DNA of 62,483 bases, taken from the NCBI GenBank assembly GCA_902475535.1, contig CABRZR010000014.1, positions 1 to 62,483 of the forward strand, in the 5' to 3' direction. Shown piece by piece: positions 52,066-61,827 of this stretch; the first letter of the stretch is position 1; every line of letters starts with the position of its first letter. The position numbers were made by a program, and so were the translations under genes. This DNA is from QAMH01 sp900556425 (lineage in GTDB: Bacteria; Actinomycetota; Coriobacteriia; Coriobacteriales; QAMH01). Below the pieces are notes generated by a model. It searched no databases and was not told where the DNA came from. It saw only the letters and a list, made by a program, of their open reading frames with translations.

Positions 52066-53721
52066 GTGAGAAACGTGTTCCGAGAGGCGCTGGAAAACGG
52101 TGAGTTCGTCGTCACCTGCGAGATGATTCCGGGGCGAGGCGCCTTCGAGGCCTACCAGGAGGCCGATCACCTCAAGATGAAGGCCATCTGGGAAACCGGC
52201 CTCGTGCACGCCATCTCGATCACCGATTGCCCGAGCGGCAACCCTGCCATCAGTCCGCCTACCGTGGCGCGACGTTTCGCGCGCGAAGGGATTCCCTCGA
52301 TCGTCCACTACACGTGCAAGGACCGTTCGCGCAACATGATGCAGGGCGAGCTCTACGCGATGCAGCTGCGCGGTCTCGAAAACCTGCTCATCATGTCGGG
52401 GGATTACCAGGGCTCCGGCTTCGAGGGGGCGGGTCGTCCGGACTTCGACCTCGATCCCGCCAACGCCCTGCGCCTCGTGAGCGCCATGAACGAGGGCCTC
52501 GTCTACCACGGCCGCGATGGCGACGTGCGCGAGACTCCTGCGCATTTCTTCCCCGGAGCCGTCGTCAATCCGTATAAGTACCGCGAGGGCGAGAGCATCC
52601 CGCAATACCTCAAGCTGGAGAAGAAGCTCATCTGCGGCGCGAAGTTCATCATCCAGCAGCTGGGGTTTGATGCACGCAAGATGCAGGAGCAACTCTTCTA
52701 TGTCGAGGAACGTGGCTACAGCGTGCCCATGATCGCCAATATCTTCATGCTTACCAAGAGTGCCGCGCAGCTCATGCGCAAGGGCGCGATTGCCGGTTGC
52801 GTCGTCACTGACGAGCTCATGGCCGAGCTCGAGGAAGAGGCCGCAATCGACGCACAGAAGCCTGGCTACGCTCGCGGCAAGCGCATCGAACGCGCTGCCA
52901 AGCAGATCGCCATCGCTCGCGGATTGGGCTATGCGGGCGTGCATATCGGCGGCGTTGGTCTGGATGCGGACACCGTCACCGAGGTGCTCGAACGGTCGAG
53001 CGCCTACGAGGATGACTGGCGTGCCTGCGTCCGGGAGCTCTCCTATGGTAAGCCCGGCGGCTTCTACCTCTACGAGCCCGAGCTCGACGAAGACGGCAAA
53101 CCCACCGGACTCAATACGCACGAGCACGCCGCGCTCGACGAGGACATATCCGGTCGCAAGCTCTTCAAGGGTTATGGCATATCGCGCCTTTTCCACAAGC
53201 TTGCGCTCGCGCAGGAATACGATGACGAGGGGAGCGTCGTTGGCCGCTCCGGTTTGAACGGCACGCTCGCCTGGAACATGGATCGTCTTGATCGCAAAAA
53301 GGGCGTCAATCGCGCCCATGGTTTTGAGCACACCTGCAAGACCTTTCTCTACGGTTGCATTGACTGCGGTGACTGCGGCCTGGAATCCGTCGCCTACAGC
53401 TGCCCGATGGCGATGTGCCCCAAAAGCGAACGCAACGGCCCATGCGGTGGCAGCATGGATGGCTACTGCGAGGTCTACCCGCCCACCAAGCCGGGCGGCA
53501 CGCGTTTCTGCGTGCACTACATGGCGTATCATCGGCTCAAGCGCGCAGGCGAACTCGACCGGTACACGAGCTTCATCACGCCGCCTAACGACTGGACCTA
53601 TTGGCAGCGCAGCGCATGGAGCAATTACACGCACGGACGCGATAACGCAGCCAAGCGCATTCCGATTGACATTGGCTTCGACGGTGCACCGGGCGGCTTG
53701 CCGAAAGACGAATCGGAATAG
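52066..53721 (+). CDS. Methylenetetrahydrofolate reductase with MTHFR_C domain
   Basis: A 551-residue protein. The first about 300 residues are an MTHFR-type TIM barrel (FVVTCEMIPGRG at the start, LLIMSGDYQGSGFEG near 110). The C-terminal about 230 residues are the MTHFR_C domain, with Cys motifs CIDCGDCGLES, CPMAMCPKSERNGPCGG and CEVYPP. It reduces methylene-THF to methyl-THF; the C-terminal Cys domain is common in anaerobes and acetogen-like bacteria, where it may take electrons from Fe-S partners. GTG 52066 follows AGGAGGGGGA. The fhs-fchA-folD genes downstream supply its substrate. Confidence 0.85.
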   Translation: MRNVFREALENGEFVVTCEMIPGRGAFEAYQEADHLKMKAIWETGLVHAISITDCPSGNPAISPPTVARRFAREGIPSIVHYTCKDRSRNMMQGELYAMQLRGLENLLIMSGDYQGSGFEGAGRPDFDLDPANALRLVSAMNEGLVYHGRDGDVRETPAHFFPGAVVNPYKYREGESIPQYLKLEKKLICGAKFIIQQLGFDARKMQEQLFYVEERGYSVPMIANIFMLTKSAAQLMRKGAIAGCVVTDELMAELEEEAAIDAQKPGYARGKRIERAAKQIAIARGLGYAGVHIGGVGLDADTVTEVLERSSAYEDDWRACVRELSYGKPGGFYLYEPELDEDGKPTGLNTHEHAALDEDISGRKLFKGYGISRLFHKLALAQEYDDEGSVVGRSGLNGTLAWNMDRLDRKKGVNRAHGFEHTCKTFLYGCIDCGDCGLESVAYSCPMAMCPKSERNGPCGGSMDGYCEVYPPTKPGGTRFCVHYMAYHRLKRAGELDRYTSFITPPNDWTYWQRSAWSNYTHGRDNAAKRIPIDIGFDGAPGGLPKDESE

Positions 53722-53775
53722 CAACGCCCCGGCATTTTGAGGGGAAAAACACGTATCATCTGTGCAGAATGTCTG

Positions 53776-53801
53776 TTGCGTCGCCCACGTGCGCGACGCA
53801 A
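53776..53801 (+). other. Hairpin in the fhs leader
   Basis: A perfect 9-bp stem TTGCGTCGC/GCGACGCAA with an 8-base loop lies about 60 bp before fhs. No T run follows, and it does not match the THF riboswitch as far as can be read. Confidence 0.4.
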
Positions 53802-53860
53802 GATAGGAAACGCGCGAACGCCGCCGCAAGGCGGGTCGCGACGAGGAGAAGGAGAGGCAC

Positions 53861-55537
53861 ATGCCATCTGACATCGAAATCGCGCAGGCTTGCGAGATGG
53901 AGCCCATCGTCGAGGTCGCCGCGCAGGCGGGCATCGACGAGAAGTACCTCGAGCCCTACGGCAAGTACATGGCCAAGGTCGACAACATCTCGGTGCTCAA
54001 GGACTACGCCGACAAGCCGGACGGCAAGCTCATCCTCGTGACGGCCATCACGCCGACGCCGGCGGGCGAGGGCAAGACCACCACGTCTGTGGGCCTGGCC
54101 GATGGCATGCGCCAGATCGGCGAGGACGTGATCGTCGCGTTGCGTGAGCCCTCCCTGGGGCCCGTCTTCGGCATCAAGGGCGGAGCTGCTGGCGGCGGCT
54201 ATGCCCAGGTCGTGCCGATGGAGAACATCAACCTGCACTTCACCGGCGACTTCCATGCCATCGGTGCTGCCAACAACCTGCTCGCGGCCATGCTCGACAA
54301 CCACATCCAGCAGGGCAACGAGCTCAACATCAACCCCAAGTCCATCACCTGGAAGCGCGCCGTCGACATGAACGACCGCCAACTGCGCCACATCGTGGAC
54401 GGCCTGGGCGGCGAGAAGCAGGGCGTGCCGCGCGAGGATGGCTTCCAGATCACGGTCGCCTCCGAGATCATGGCGATCTTCTGCCTGGCCACCGACATCG
54501 ACGACCTCAAGGCGCGCCTGGCCCGCATCGTCGTGGGCTACACCTACGATGGCAAGCCCGTCACGGCTTCCGACCTCAAGGCCGTGGGCGCCATGGCCGC
54601 GCTGCTCAAGGACGCGCTCAAGCCCAACCTCGTGCAGACGCTCGAGCACACCCCGGCGCTCGTGCACGGCGGCCCGTTCGCCAACATCGCGCACGGCTGC
54701 AACTCGGTCATCGCCACGACCACGGCGCTCAAGCTCGCCGACTACGTCGTGACCGAGGCCGGCTTCGGCGCCGACCTGGGTGCCGAGAAGTTCCTCGACC
54801 TCAAGTGCCGCTTCGCCGGCGTGTCGCCTTCGGCCGTCGTCGTGGTTGCCACGGTGCGCGCGCTCAAGATGCACGGCGGCCTGGCCAAGGACGAGCTCGG
54901 CACCGAGGACCTCGAGGCGCTCGAGCGCGGCCTTCCCAACCTGCTGCAGCATGTGAGCAACATCCAGGACGTCTACAGCCTGCCGGTCGTCGTGGCCATC
55001 AACGCCTTCCCGACCGATACGCCCGCCGAGCTCGCGCTCGTCGAGGAGAAGTGCGCGGAGCTGGGCGTCAACGCGGTGCTCTCCGAGCACTGGGCCAAGG
55101 GTGGTGCCGGTGCCATCGACCTGGCACATGCCGTGGTCGATGCCTGCGAGATTCCCTCGCAGATGACCTATTCCTACGAGCTTGAGGGCACGTCCATCGA
55201 GGACAAGCTCGATGCGGTTGCGCGCAAGGTCTACCACGCCGATGGCGTCGACTTCGTGGAGAACGCCCCGGCCCAGCTCAAGGTGCTCAAGGAGCAGGGC
55301 TTCGGCGATCTGCCGGTGTGTGTGGCCAAGACGCAGTACTCGTTCAGCGACAACCCGGCCCTGCTGGGCGCGCCGCGCGACTTCCGCATTTCGGTGCGCA
55401 ACCTCACCGTGTCCGCGGGCGCGGGCTTCATCGTGGCGCTGACCGGCGACATCATGACGATGCCGGGCCTGTCGAAGGTGCCGAGCGCCGAGAAGATCGA
55501 TGTCGATAGCGACGGAAAGATCACGGGGTTGTTCTAG
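53861..55537 (+). CDS. fhs: Formate-tetrahydrofolate ligase
   Basis: A 558-residue protein, normal length for the family. It joins formate to THF using ATP. The P-loop TPTPAGEGKTTTSVGLADG lies near residue 63, and LREPSLGPVFGIKGGAAGGG near 90 is the strongly conserved second signature. ATG follows AAGGAGAGG. The next gene starts directly after its stop. Together with fchA, folD and the MTHFR protein it forms a full formate-to-methyl-THF branch, as used in anabolism or in the methyl branch of the Wood-Ljungdahl pathway. No CODH/ACS genes are in the window. Confidence 0.97.
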   Translation: MPSDIEIAQACEMEPIVEVAAQAGIDEKYLEPYGKYMAKVDNISVLKDYADKPDGKLILVTAITPTPAGEGKTTTSVGLADGMRQIGEDVIVALREPSLGPVFGIKGGAAGGGYAQVVPMENINLHFTGDFHAIGAANNLLAAMLDNHIQQGNELNINPKSITWKRAVDMNDRQLRHIVDGLGGEKQGVPREDGFQITVASEIMAIFCLATDIDDLKARLARIVVGYTYDGKPVTASDLKAVGAMAALLKDALKPNLVQTLEHTPALVHGGPFANIAHGCNSVIATTTALKLADYVVTEAGFGADLGAEKFLDLKCRFAGVSPSAVVVVATVRALKMHGGLAKDELGTEDLEALERGLPNLLQHVSNIQDVYSLPVVVAINAFPTDTPAELALVEEKCAELGVNAVLSEHWAKGGAGAIDLAHAVVDACEIPSQMTYSYELEGTSIEDKLDAVARKVYHADGVDFVENAPAQLKVLKEQGFGDLPVCVAKTQYSFSDNPALLGAPRDFRISVRNLTVSAGAGFIVALTGDIMTMPGLSKVPSAEKIDVDSDGKITGLF

Positions 55538-56170
55538 ATGACGAAGAGTATCGAGCTGAGCTGCGAGGAGTTTGTCGAGGCGCTGTCCTCGAAGGCGCCG
55601 GCCCCCGGGGGTGGGGGAGCGGCCGCGCTCGTGGGCGCCGTCGGCGCGGGGCTGGGCCATATGGTGGGTGCGCTCACCGTGGGCAAGCCCAAGTACGCCG
55701 ATGTGGAACCCGAGCTGCTCGAGCTCATGCTCGATGCCGATGACGTGCGGGCGCAACTGCTCGCGCTCGTGGAGGCGGACGCCAAGGCGTTCGTGCCGCT
55801 TTCGGCCGCCTATGGGCTGCCGGGCAATACCGACGAGGAGAAGGCGCACAAGGCGCAGGTTCTGGAAGCGTGCCTGCGCGATGCCTGCGCGGTTCCGCTC
55901 GACATCATGCGCGCATGCGCCCGCACCATCGAGCTGTGCGAGCGCTTCGCCGAGCTGGGAAGTCCACTCGTCGTCTCGGACGCGGGCTGCGGCGTCATCA
56001 CCTGCAAGGCCGCGCTGCAGGCGGCCAGCCTCAACGTCTTCGTGAACACGCGGCTCATGAAGGACCGCGTGCATGCCGAGGCCTGCGATGCGCAGGCGCG
56101 CGAGCTGCTCGACGAGTACCTGCCGATGGCAGATGCCGTGTTTGCGAGCGTGGAGGAGCGATTGCGATGA
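55538..56170 (+). CDS. fchA: Cyclodeaminase/cyclohydrolase family protein (FchA-like)
   Basis: A 210-residue all-helical protein of the formimino-THF cyclodeaminase/methenyl-THF cyclohydrolase family. SKAPAPGGGGAAALVGAVGAGL is the conserved glycine-rich start of the folate-binding pocket. The context (fhs before, folD after) points to methenyl-THF cyclohydrolase activity rather than histidine breakdown. It starts right after the fhs stop and overlaps folD by four bases. Confidence 0.87.
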   Translation: MTKSIELSCEEFVEALSSKAPAPGGGGAAALVGAVGAGLGHMVGALTVGKPKYADVEPELLELMLDADDVRAQLLALVEADAKAFVPLSAAYGLPGNTDEEKAHKAQVLEACLRDACAVPLDIMRACARTIELCERFAELGSPLVVSDAGCGVITCKAALQAASLNVFVNTRLMKDRVHAEACDAQARELLDEYLPMADAVFASVEERLR

Positions 56171-57021
56171 GCGCGACGATACTCGAGGGACCGGCGGTTG
56201 CCGAGGCGATCAGCAAGGACGTGATGCAGCGCGTCGAGGCGCTCGAAGAGCAGGGCGTGACGCCACAGCTCGCCATCATGCGCGCGGGCGAGCGACCCGA
56301 TGACCTCTCGTACGAGCGTGGCGCGTGCAAACGTGCCGAACTCGTGGGCGTGGCGGTACGCAATCTCGTGTTCGACGAGGACGTGACGACCGACGAGCTC
56401 GTGGCGGCTGTCGAGTCCGTCAACGGTGACGACGCCGTTCACGGACTGCTCATCTTGCGGCCATTGCCCGCGCACATCGACGAGGAGCGCGTGTGCAACG
56501 CGCTTGCGACCTACAAGGACGTCGATGCCTGCAATGAGCGCTCGCTCGGCGCCATCTTCACGGGAAGCGGACTGGGGTTCGCGCCGTGCACGGCGCAGGC
56601 CTGCATCGAGATCCTGGACCACTACGGTATCGAGATCGCGGGCAAGCACGCCGTCGTCATCGGACGTAGCCTCGTGATCGGCAAGCCGCTCGCGATGCTG
56701 TTGCTCGAGCGCAACGCGACCGTGACCGTCGCGCATTCGCGTACGGCCGAGCTCGAGAAGCTCACGCGCGAAGCCGACATCGTCGTGGCCTGCGTGGGCC
56801 GTGCCCTCATGATCGGCAAGCCGCACGTATCACCCGGCCAGACGCTCATCGACGTCGGCATCAACGTGACCGAGGACGGCTCGCTCGTGGGCGATGTCGC
56901 CTTCGACGAGGTGGTTGCTGTCGTCGAGGCCGTCACGCCCGTGCCGCGTGGCGTCGGCTCCGTCACGACGAGCGTGCTGTGCAAGCACGTGGCGCAAGCC
57001 GCCGAGCGCATGTTGGTGTAG
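56167..57021 (+). CDS. folD: Methylene-THF dehydrogenase/cyclohydrolase
   Basis: A 284-residue FolD. SYERGACKRAELVG has the catalytic Tyr and Lys, LPAHIDEERVCNAL and VDACNERSLGAIF are conserved parts of the folate site, and VVIGRSLVIGKPLAMLLL begins the NAD(P)-binding half. The C-terminus ends GVGSVTTSVL. It links methylene- and methenyl/formyl-THF. The usual GRS motif is intact. The start overlaps the fchA stop. Confidence 0.95.
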   Translation: MSATILEGPAVAEAISKDVMQRVEALEEQGVTPQLAIMRAGERPDDLSYERGACKRAELVGVAVRNLVFDEDVTTDELVAAVESVNGDDAVHGLLILRPLPAHIDEERVCNALATYKDVDACNERSLGAIFTGSGLGFAPCTAQACIEILDHYGIEIAGKHAVVIGRSLVIGKPLAMLLLERNATVTVAHSRTAELEKLTREADIVVACVGRALMIGKPHVSPGQTLIDVGINVTEDGSLVGDVAFDEVVAVVEAVTPVPRGVGSVTTSVLCKHVAQAAERMLV

Positions 57022-57112
57022 TATTCCCTTGTAAAAAATTGTGACAGCGAAGGCAGGCGCGTACGCCAGGCGTGCCGCGTGTCTTGCGCCATGGCGCCAG
57101 GGGGAGGTGGCC

Positions 57113-58384
57113 GTGTCGGGTACGACGGGCAAGCGGGACAGGCCACGTCTGTGGACGGGTGACTTTACCCTCACGCTCGCCATCGCGTTTTGCGCATTCG
57201 TCTCCTGCCAGGCCCTCAACAACGGCACGCCGCTCTACATCACGCGCATTGGCGGGACGACGGGGTTTGCCGGCGCGCTCATTCTCGATTTCTCGATTGC
57301 CGCGGCCGCTGCGCGTTTGTTCGCCGGCCGCATCGTCGATCGCGCGGGGCGCAAGCGCATCATGGTCGCTGGCGCGCTTCTGCTCATCGCGGGCTCGGTA
57401 CTTGCCATTCCGCTGCCCGGCTTCTATCCACAAATCGTGTTGCGCGCGTTGCAAGGCATCGGCTTTGCCTGCGTGACGACGGCGAGCGCGACCGCCGCCG
57501 CTGACGTCTTGCCGACCGAGCGTCTGGGCGAGGGCATCGGCTATTACGCGCTCGGGCAATCGCTTGGCATGGCATTTGGCCCGGCCTTCGGCATCTTCCT
57601 CTGCTCGCTCGCCTTTGCCGAGAGTCTGTTCGCGGGCGTTGCCGGTGTGGGGGCGGTGCTTCTCATCCTCGTCATGTGCTGCAACTACGAGAAACATGTC
57701 GAGCGCTTGCCCGAGACCTCCGAATACCGCGTGCTCGAGGAACGCCGCCGCAGGCTTGCCGAGGAGGCAGCCGATGGTGACATCGGGGCGATCGAGGAGG
57801 AGGTCGAGGACGCGGATCGCTATCGCGGGCTCGCGGCGCTCTTCGAGAAGCGTGCCTTTGTCGGCGCCTTGCCGATGATCGTCATCTGCCTCGGCTTTGC
57901 GATTCCCGTGAGCTACACCGCGCTCTATGCCCAGTCGCTTGGCCTCTCGAATGCCGGCATGTTCTTCTTCGTGGGCGCCATCGCGATGACGGCTTCGCGC
58001 TTTCTGGGCGGGCGCCTGCTCGACATCGTGCCGCCGCGCATCCTTTTTTTGATGACGAACCTATGCGGTGTCGCGATGTTTCTCGTCATGGCGTTCGTGC
58101 ATACCGAATGGATGCTCTATATCGGGGGATTCTTCTTCGGCCTGTCGATGGGCTTCGCGTTTCCGCTGCTCAACTCGATGGCGGTCAAGAACACGCCACC
58201 TGAGCGCTGGGGCGCGGCCAATGCCATGTTTCTCCTTGCCAACGACATGGGCGTGGGACTGGGAGCATCGCTGTGGGGATTCGTCGCCGATTCCGTCGGG
58301 TTTCTTCCCGTCATGCTCGGCGGTGCGGCCATGTTCGTCGCTGGCTATCTCATCGCGCTCATCGTGTTCCCGCGAAAAAAGTAG
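57113..58384 (+). CDS. MFS transporter with long cytosolic loop
   Basis: A 423-residue, 12-helix MFS carrier. ARLFAGRIVDRAGRKRIMVA is the helix 2-3 signature and its second-half copy is ASRFLGGRLLDIVPPRIL. A charged loop of about 50 residues (rich in Glu and Arg) joins the halves. GTG 57113 follows GGGGGAGG; the frame is open 24 codons earlier but without a ribosome site. It ends two bases from the stop of the opposing DASS gene. The substrate is unknown. Confidence 0.8.
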   Translation: MSGTTGKRDRPRLWTGDFTLTLAIAFCAFVSCQALNNGTPLYITRIGGTTGFAGALILDFSIAAAAARLFAGRIVDRAGRKRIMVAGALLLIAGSVLAIPLPGFYPQIVLRALQGIGFACVTTASATAAADVLPTERLGEGIGYYALGQSLGMAFGPAFGIFLCSLAFAESLFAGVAGVGAVLLILVMCCNYEKHVERLPETSEYRVLEERRRRLAEEAADGDIGAIEEEVEDADRYRGLAALFEKRAFVGALPMIVICLGFAIPVSYTALYAQSLGLSNAGMFFFVGAIAMTASRFLGGRLLDIVPPRILFLMTNLCGVAMFLVMAFVHTEWMLYIGGFFFGLSMGFAFPLLNSMAVKNTPPERWGAANAMFLLANDMGVGLGASLWGFVADSVGFLPVMLGGAAMFVAGYLIALIVFPRKK

Positions 58385-58386
58385 CG

Positions 58387-59841
58387 CTAGAACAAGCCCA
58401 TCATTTGCCAGAAGGGTACGGCGATGAGCAGGCAGACGATGGCGATGGCGGTGTAGAGGATGCAGTATTCGGCGAGTTTGGAATTCTTCGCCATCTTCCC
58501 GTCGACGCTGTAGAAGGCCGCCAGATACACGGGATTCTGATACTGCACGAACCAGACGTTGATGACCGTGTAGCTTGCCATGCCTATGACCCAGGGGTTG
58601 ATGCCGAGCGTAATCGCGATGGGAATGACGAAGGCGAGGAAGATGTTGATGAAAGCGGTTTGGGAGACGATGAGGAAGCGTGCCGCGATCGTGATCAAGG
58701 CGATGCCGACGACGAGCATGTAAGGATTGTCTGCGAGTGCCATGACGAGGGGCGTGAACTCGGCGACGATCCACTCGGTAATGCCAGCTTGGGCAAAGAC
58801 ATCGCCCAGACCGAGCACGACGCCAATGAAAATGAGCGACTCCCAACCCACACCCGGTCCGAAGTTTTTCTTGTTGATGATGCCGCAGGCCGTCATCGCG
58901 ACGAGCGCGCCGACGGCCGGAATCCAGGCGGCCATGCCGTGAAGGCTCTGGGTGACCCAAAGTGCCACGGTCACGGCCGTGATGATGGCCATGCGGCGCT
59001 CGTCGAGGCTCATGCGGCCCAGCTCGCGACGCTTGGCCATGAGCTCGTCTTCGCTCGGCTCGGCTGCGGTTTCGGAGTCAGGCTCGGAATCGGCGGTTGC
59101 GTCTTTGCGTCGCGGACGGTAGATCAGGGCCAAGGCCACGAGGTTGAGCACGGCCATGGGGACGAACCAGGGAAGCGCGCTTACGAACCAGTGGACGAAA
59201 TCGAACTGTGCTTGGACCTGGGTCGGGTAGATCGCAAGCAGGGTATAGCCAACGATTGAGGAGCTGATGAAGGCGGGTGCGGCGGTCTGAACGCCGGTGA
59301 ACATGGCGAGGAACAGACCGGTCGCCTGCCGGCCCTGACGATGGTAGCCGCGCAGGTCACCCACCTCCATGGCCAGCGGTGCGAGCAGCGAGGCTTTGGC
59401 GGCCATGGACGGGATGAGCGGGCCGAGAATCGTTCCGCAGGCGAAGAAGCCGATGACCTGGGCGGTGAATGACGAGGGAAAGCGGCTCACAATGGCGAGC
59501 GCCATGCGCTCGAGCAAGCCGGTCTCCTTCATTCCGAGGCCGATGGAGAACGCTCCAACGAGCAGCCACCAGATGGGGTTGGAGAAGAACGAGAAACTCG
59601 ATGTCGCCGGTATCTGACCGATGAGCGCGAAGAGCGCCACCATGATGAGCGCCGTGGCGAACTCGGGCAGAACCGCGCAGATCCACCAGACGATAGCTCC
59701 CGCGAGGATAGCGAGCACGAAGCACCCCTGCTCGCCCAGCCCCTCGGGACGGAAGAAGAACGCCATGAGCACGGTGACGACGACACCGGCGATAGCACCG
59801 ACGATGCGCTTGATGCGTTGCCTGCGAGCTGCCTTGTCCAC
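58387..59841 (-). CDS. SLC13/DASS-family anion symporter
   Basis: A 484-residue membrane protein with about 12-13 helices on the minus strand. SSIVGYTLLAIYPTQVQ and, in the second half, GWESLIFIGVVLGLGDVFAQ and VSQTAFINIFLAFVIPIAIT are typical of DASS carriers for dicarboxylates, sulfate or similar anions. A hydrophilic loop (about 255-290) rich in Glu and Lys divides the halves. GTG 59841 follows GGGGAG. It stands alone. Which anion it moves cannot be told. Confidence 0.82.
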   Translation of the reverse strand: MDKAARRQRIKRIVGAIAGVVVTVLMAFFFRPEGLGEQGCFVLAILAGAIVWWICAVLPEFATALIMVALFALIGQIPATSSFSFFSNPIWWLLVGAFSIGLGMKETGLLERMALAIVSRFPSSFTAQVIGFFACGTILGPLIPSMAAKASLLAPLAMEVGDLRGYHRQGRQATGLFLAMFTGVQTAAPAFISSSIVGYTLLAIYPTQVQAQFDFVHWFVSALPWFVPMAVLNLVALALIYRPRRKDATADSEPDSETAAEPSEDELMAKRRELGRMSLDERRMAIITAVTVALWVTQSLHGMAAWIPAVGALVAMTACGIINKKNFGPGVGWESLIFIGVVLGLGDVFAQAGITEWIVAEFTPLVMALADNPYMLVVGIALITIAARFLIVSQTAFINIFLAFVIPIAITLGINPWVIGMASYTVINVWFVQYQNPVYLAAFYSVDGKMAKNSKLAEYCILYTAIAIVCLLIAVPFWQMMGLF

Positions 59842-60001
59842 GTCTCCCCGCGCTTTCCCGATTGACCTGATTGGCTACAGAATAGCTCTCTTGGGTATTT
59901 GATACCAACATGGCACCAAAGTCGAATTTCGCTGGGGTAATATGGCTCGTTGCAGGAGCCGCCATGCGGGCGGCGTGAAACGCGAGACATGAGGGACATA
60001 C

Positions 60002-60769
60002 GTGGGACTTCTCATCACACTCGTGCTCGGCATCTTCGTGTTGCTGGGTGCGGCCATTGCGGGTTTTGCCAAGAACGAGCATCGCGTGAGCGAACTCTCG
60101 GTCGCGGTCGCCCTCGGCGCCATCGTCATGCTGCTCGTTCTCGATCTCCTGCCCGAGACCTTCGAGGGCGTCGAGCACATCGGCTGGATCCTCACGCTCA
60201 TCGCCGTCATCGTGGGTTTCGCGGTCCTAGCGCTGCTCGACCGCTTTTTGCCGGACTCGTCGATGGCACATCATGATGGGGAGGCGCACGGTCACGCTCA
60301 TGGGCTCGGTCAGCCACACGGCAGTGCGCTGCATGTGAGCGTTGCCGTGGTGATTGCGCTCACGGTTCACAACATCATCGAGGGCATGTCCGTGTATGGC
60401 GTGGCGACGCAGTCCGTCACGGCGGCGTTTTTGCTCGCCTTTGGCATCGGTATCCACAACATGCCCATGGGCATGATCATCTACTCCGGCGTGCGCGACC
60501 AGTCCCTTGGCCAGCGCGTCGTCATCTTGGCGATCGCCGCGTTGTCCACCTTCCTGGGTGGCCTTGTCATGTTCATGCTCGGTACAGCCGTAGACGATCA
60601 CATCGTGCACTTCATGATTGCGCTCACGGTGGGCCTGTTGCTCTACATCGTCATCTGCGAGCTCGCACCGCATGCAATCAGGACGGATAACGCCAAGCTC
60701 ACTATCGCTGGCTTGCTCGTTGGTGCCGGTGTCGTACTTCTTGGTGTCACGCTCGCCGGTATGGCCTAG
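60002..60769 (+). CDS. ZIP-family metal transporter
   Basis: A 255-residue, eight-helix ZIP protein (ZupT/GufA-like). The metal-path motifs are HNIIEG in helix 4 and HNMPMG in helix 5. A His-rich loop (HHDGEAHGHAHGLGQPHG, about residues 90-107) lies between helices 3 and 4. It should import zinc, iron or manganese. GTG 60002 follows GAGGGA. It is a single gene, followed by a family C palindrome. Confidence 0.9.
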   Translation: MGLLITLVLGIFVLLGAAIAGFAKNEHRVSELSVAVALGAIVMLLVLDLLPETFEGVEHIGWILTLIAVIVGFAVLALLDRFLPDSSMAHHDGEAHGHAHGLGQPHGSALHVSVAVVIALTVHNIIEGMSVYGVATQSVTAAFLLAFGIGIHNMPMGMIIYSGVRDQSLGQRVVILAIAALSTFLGGLVMFMLGTAVDDHIVHFMIALTVGLLLYIVICELAPHAIRTDNAKLTIAGLLVGAGVVLLGVTLAGMA

Positions 60770-60788
60770 CACCCACCCGTTTGACGAA

Positions 60789-60817
60789 TGAGACAGTTGC
60801 TCAGAGCAACTGTCTCA
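60789..60817. repeat. 29-bp palindrome, family C
   Basis: TGAGACAGTTGCTC, a central A, then the exact complement. It equals the outer part of the long palindrome at 13492. It lies between the convergent ZIP and birA genes and could end both transcripts. Confidence 0.9.
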
Positions 60818-60831
60818 GTAACTAGTTGCCC

Positions 60832-61815
60832 TTATTGTGCGAGCTGGCTCGAGGGAATGTGCACCTCGCCGCTTGCAAGCGCGAGTTCTTCGCCGTTATC
60901 GAGCTGCACCCGCAGGGAGAAGTCGTCATCGACTCCGATGACGAGCGCCTCGAAAACCTCGTTTCCCCGGTGGGCCTCGACGCGTTTGCCGTCGAGAATC
61001 GAGCGCGCGCGGTAGGCGGCAAGGTGCGGAAGCGCCCCGACGTCTTCGTAGCCGGCCATGAGGCGATTGACCGTATCGGCGATGATGCGGCAACGCAGGT
61101 CATTCGCATTGACGCAATCGCCGGTAAGGGCGCCGACGATGCTGTCCTCAAAGCCATCCGGAGGCTCGATGACGTTCACGCCAATGCCCACCACGACGTA
61201 GGCGACGGTCTGGGTCTCGGCATCGAAGCTTGCCTCGCTCAGGATGCCGCTTACCTTGCGTTCATCGACGAACACGTCGTTGACCCACTTGATCTGGGCA
61301 CGCTTGTCCGTGTTCTCGTCGATGGCGTCGGCCAGACAACAGGCGGCGAAGCTCGTGATGAGCGAGACGTCTTCGATTGCGAAACGCGGGCGCAGAATGA
61401 GCGTAAAGTACACGCCCGTGTCCTGTGGCGAAAAGAAGGAGCGGCCCTGTCGGCCGCGGCCGGCGCTCTGAGAGTTCGCGACGACGAGAGTGCCCTGCGG
61501 CGCGCCTTCTTCCGCGAGTTGCTTGGCGACCGTATTGGTTGACGAGACGCAGTCGTGGAAGTCGATGATGATTTGCGGGTCGTCGATGAGCCGCGCAATG
61601 CTCGCGGCGTCAAAGGTGCTCGGGGATGCGACGAGGCGATGCCCGCGCTTCGTGATGCTTTCGATCTCGAATCCGTCGCTGCGCAGCGCCTTGACGGCTT
61701 TCCAGACACTATTGCGCGAGACACCCAGCTCCTCGGCGATATGCGCGCCTGAGATAAAGGTGCCCGAGCTCCTCTCGAGAAGTTCGCGGACGCGGTCTTT
61801 CGTGGTTCTCTGCAT
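60832..61815 (-). CDS. birA: Biotin protein ligase and biotin operon repressor
   Basis: A 327-residue bifunctional BirA. The N-terminal 65 residues are a winged helix (ISGAHIAEELGVSRNSVWKA). The catalytic domain carries SAGRGRQGRSFFSP, the biotinyl-AMP loop, and IKWVNDVFVDERKVSGIL. The C-terminal SH3-like domain follows. It attaches biotin to carboxylases and represses biotin genes when loaded. It lies 12 bp behind bioY on the minus strand, and a BirA-type operator precedes bioY, so it probably controls its own expression. Confidence 0.95.
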   Translation of the reverse strand: MQRTTKDRVRELLERSSGTFISGAHIAEELGVSRNSVWKAVKALRSDGFEIESITKRGHRLVASPSTFDAASIARLIDDPQIIIDFHDCVSSTNTVAKQLAEEGAPQGTLVVANSQSAGRGRQGRSFFSPQDTGVYFTLILRPRFAIEDVSLITSFAACCLADAIDENTDKRAQIKWVNDVFVDERKVSGILSEASFDAETQTVAYVVVGIGVNVIEPPDGFEDSIVGALTGDCVNANDLRCRIIADTVNRLMAGYEDVGALPHLAAYRARSILDGKRVEAHRGNEVFEALVIGVDDDFSLRVQLDNGEELALASGEVHIPSSQLAQ

Positions 61816-61827
61816 GCATACAGGGTA

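Noticed and set aside
53722..53860. THF riboswitch before fhs
   Set aside because: Only one simple 9-bp hairpin is seen and the conserved THF aptamer sequence is absent.
53756..56074. A 772-codon minus-strand frame over fhs and fchA
   Set aside because: Antisense shadow: His/Arg/Gly/Val-rich composition with no domain, while fhs and fchA motifs are unmistakable on the plus strand.
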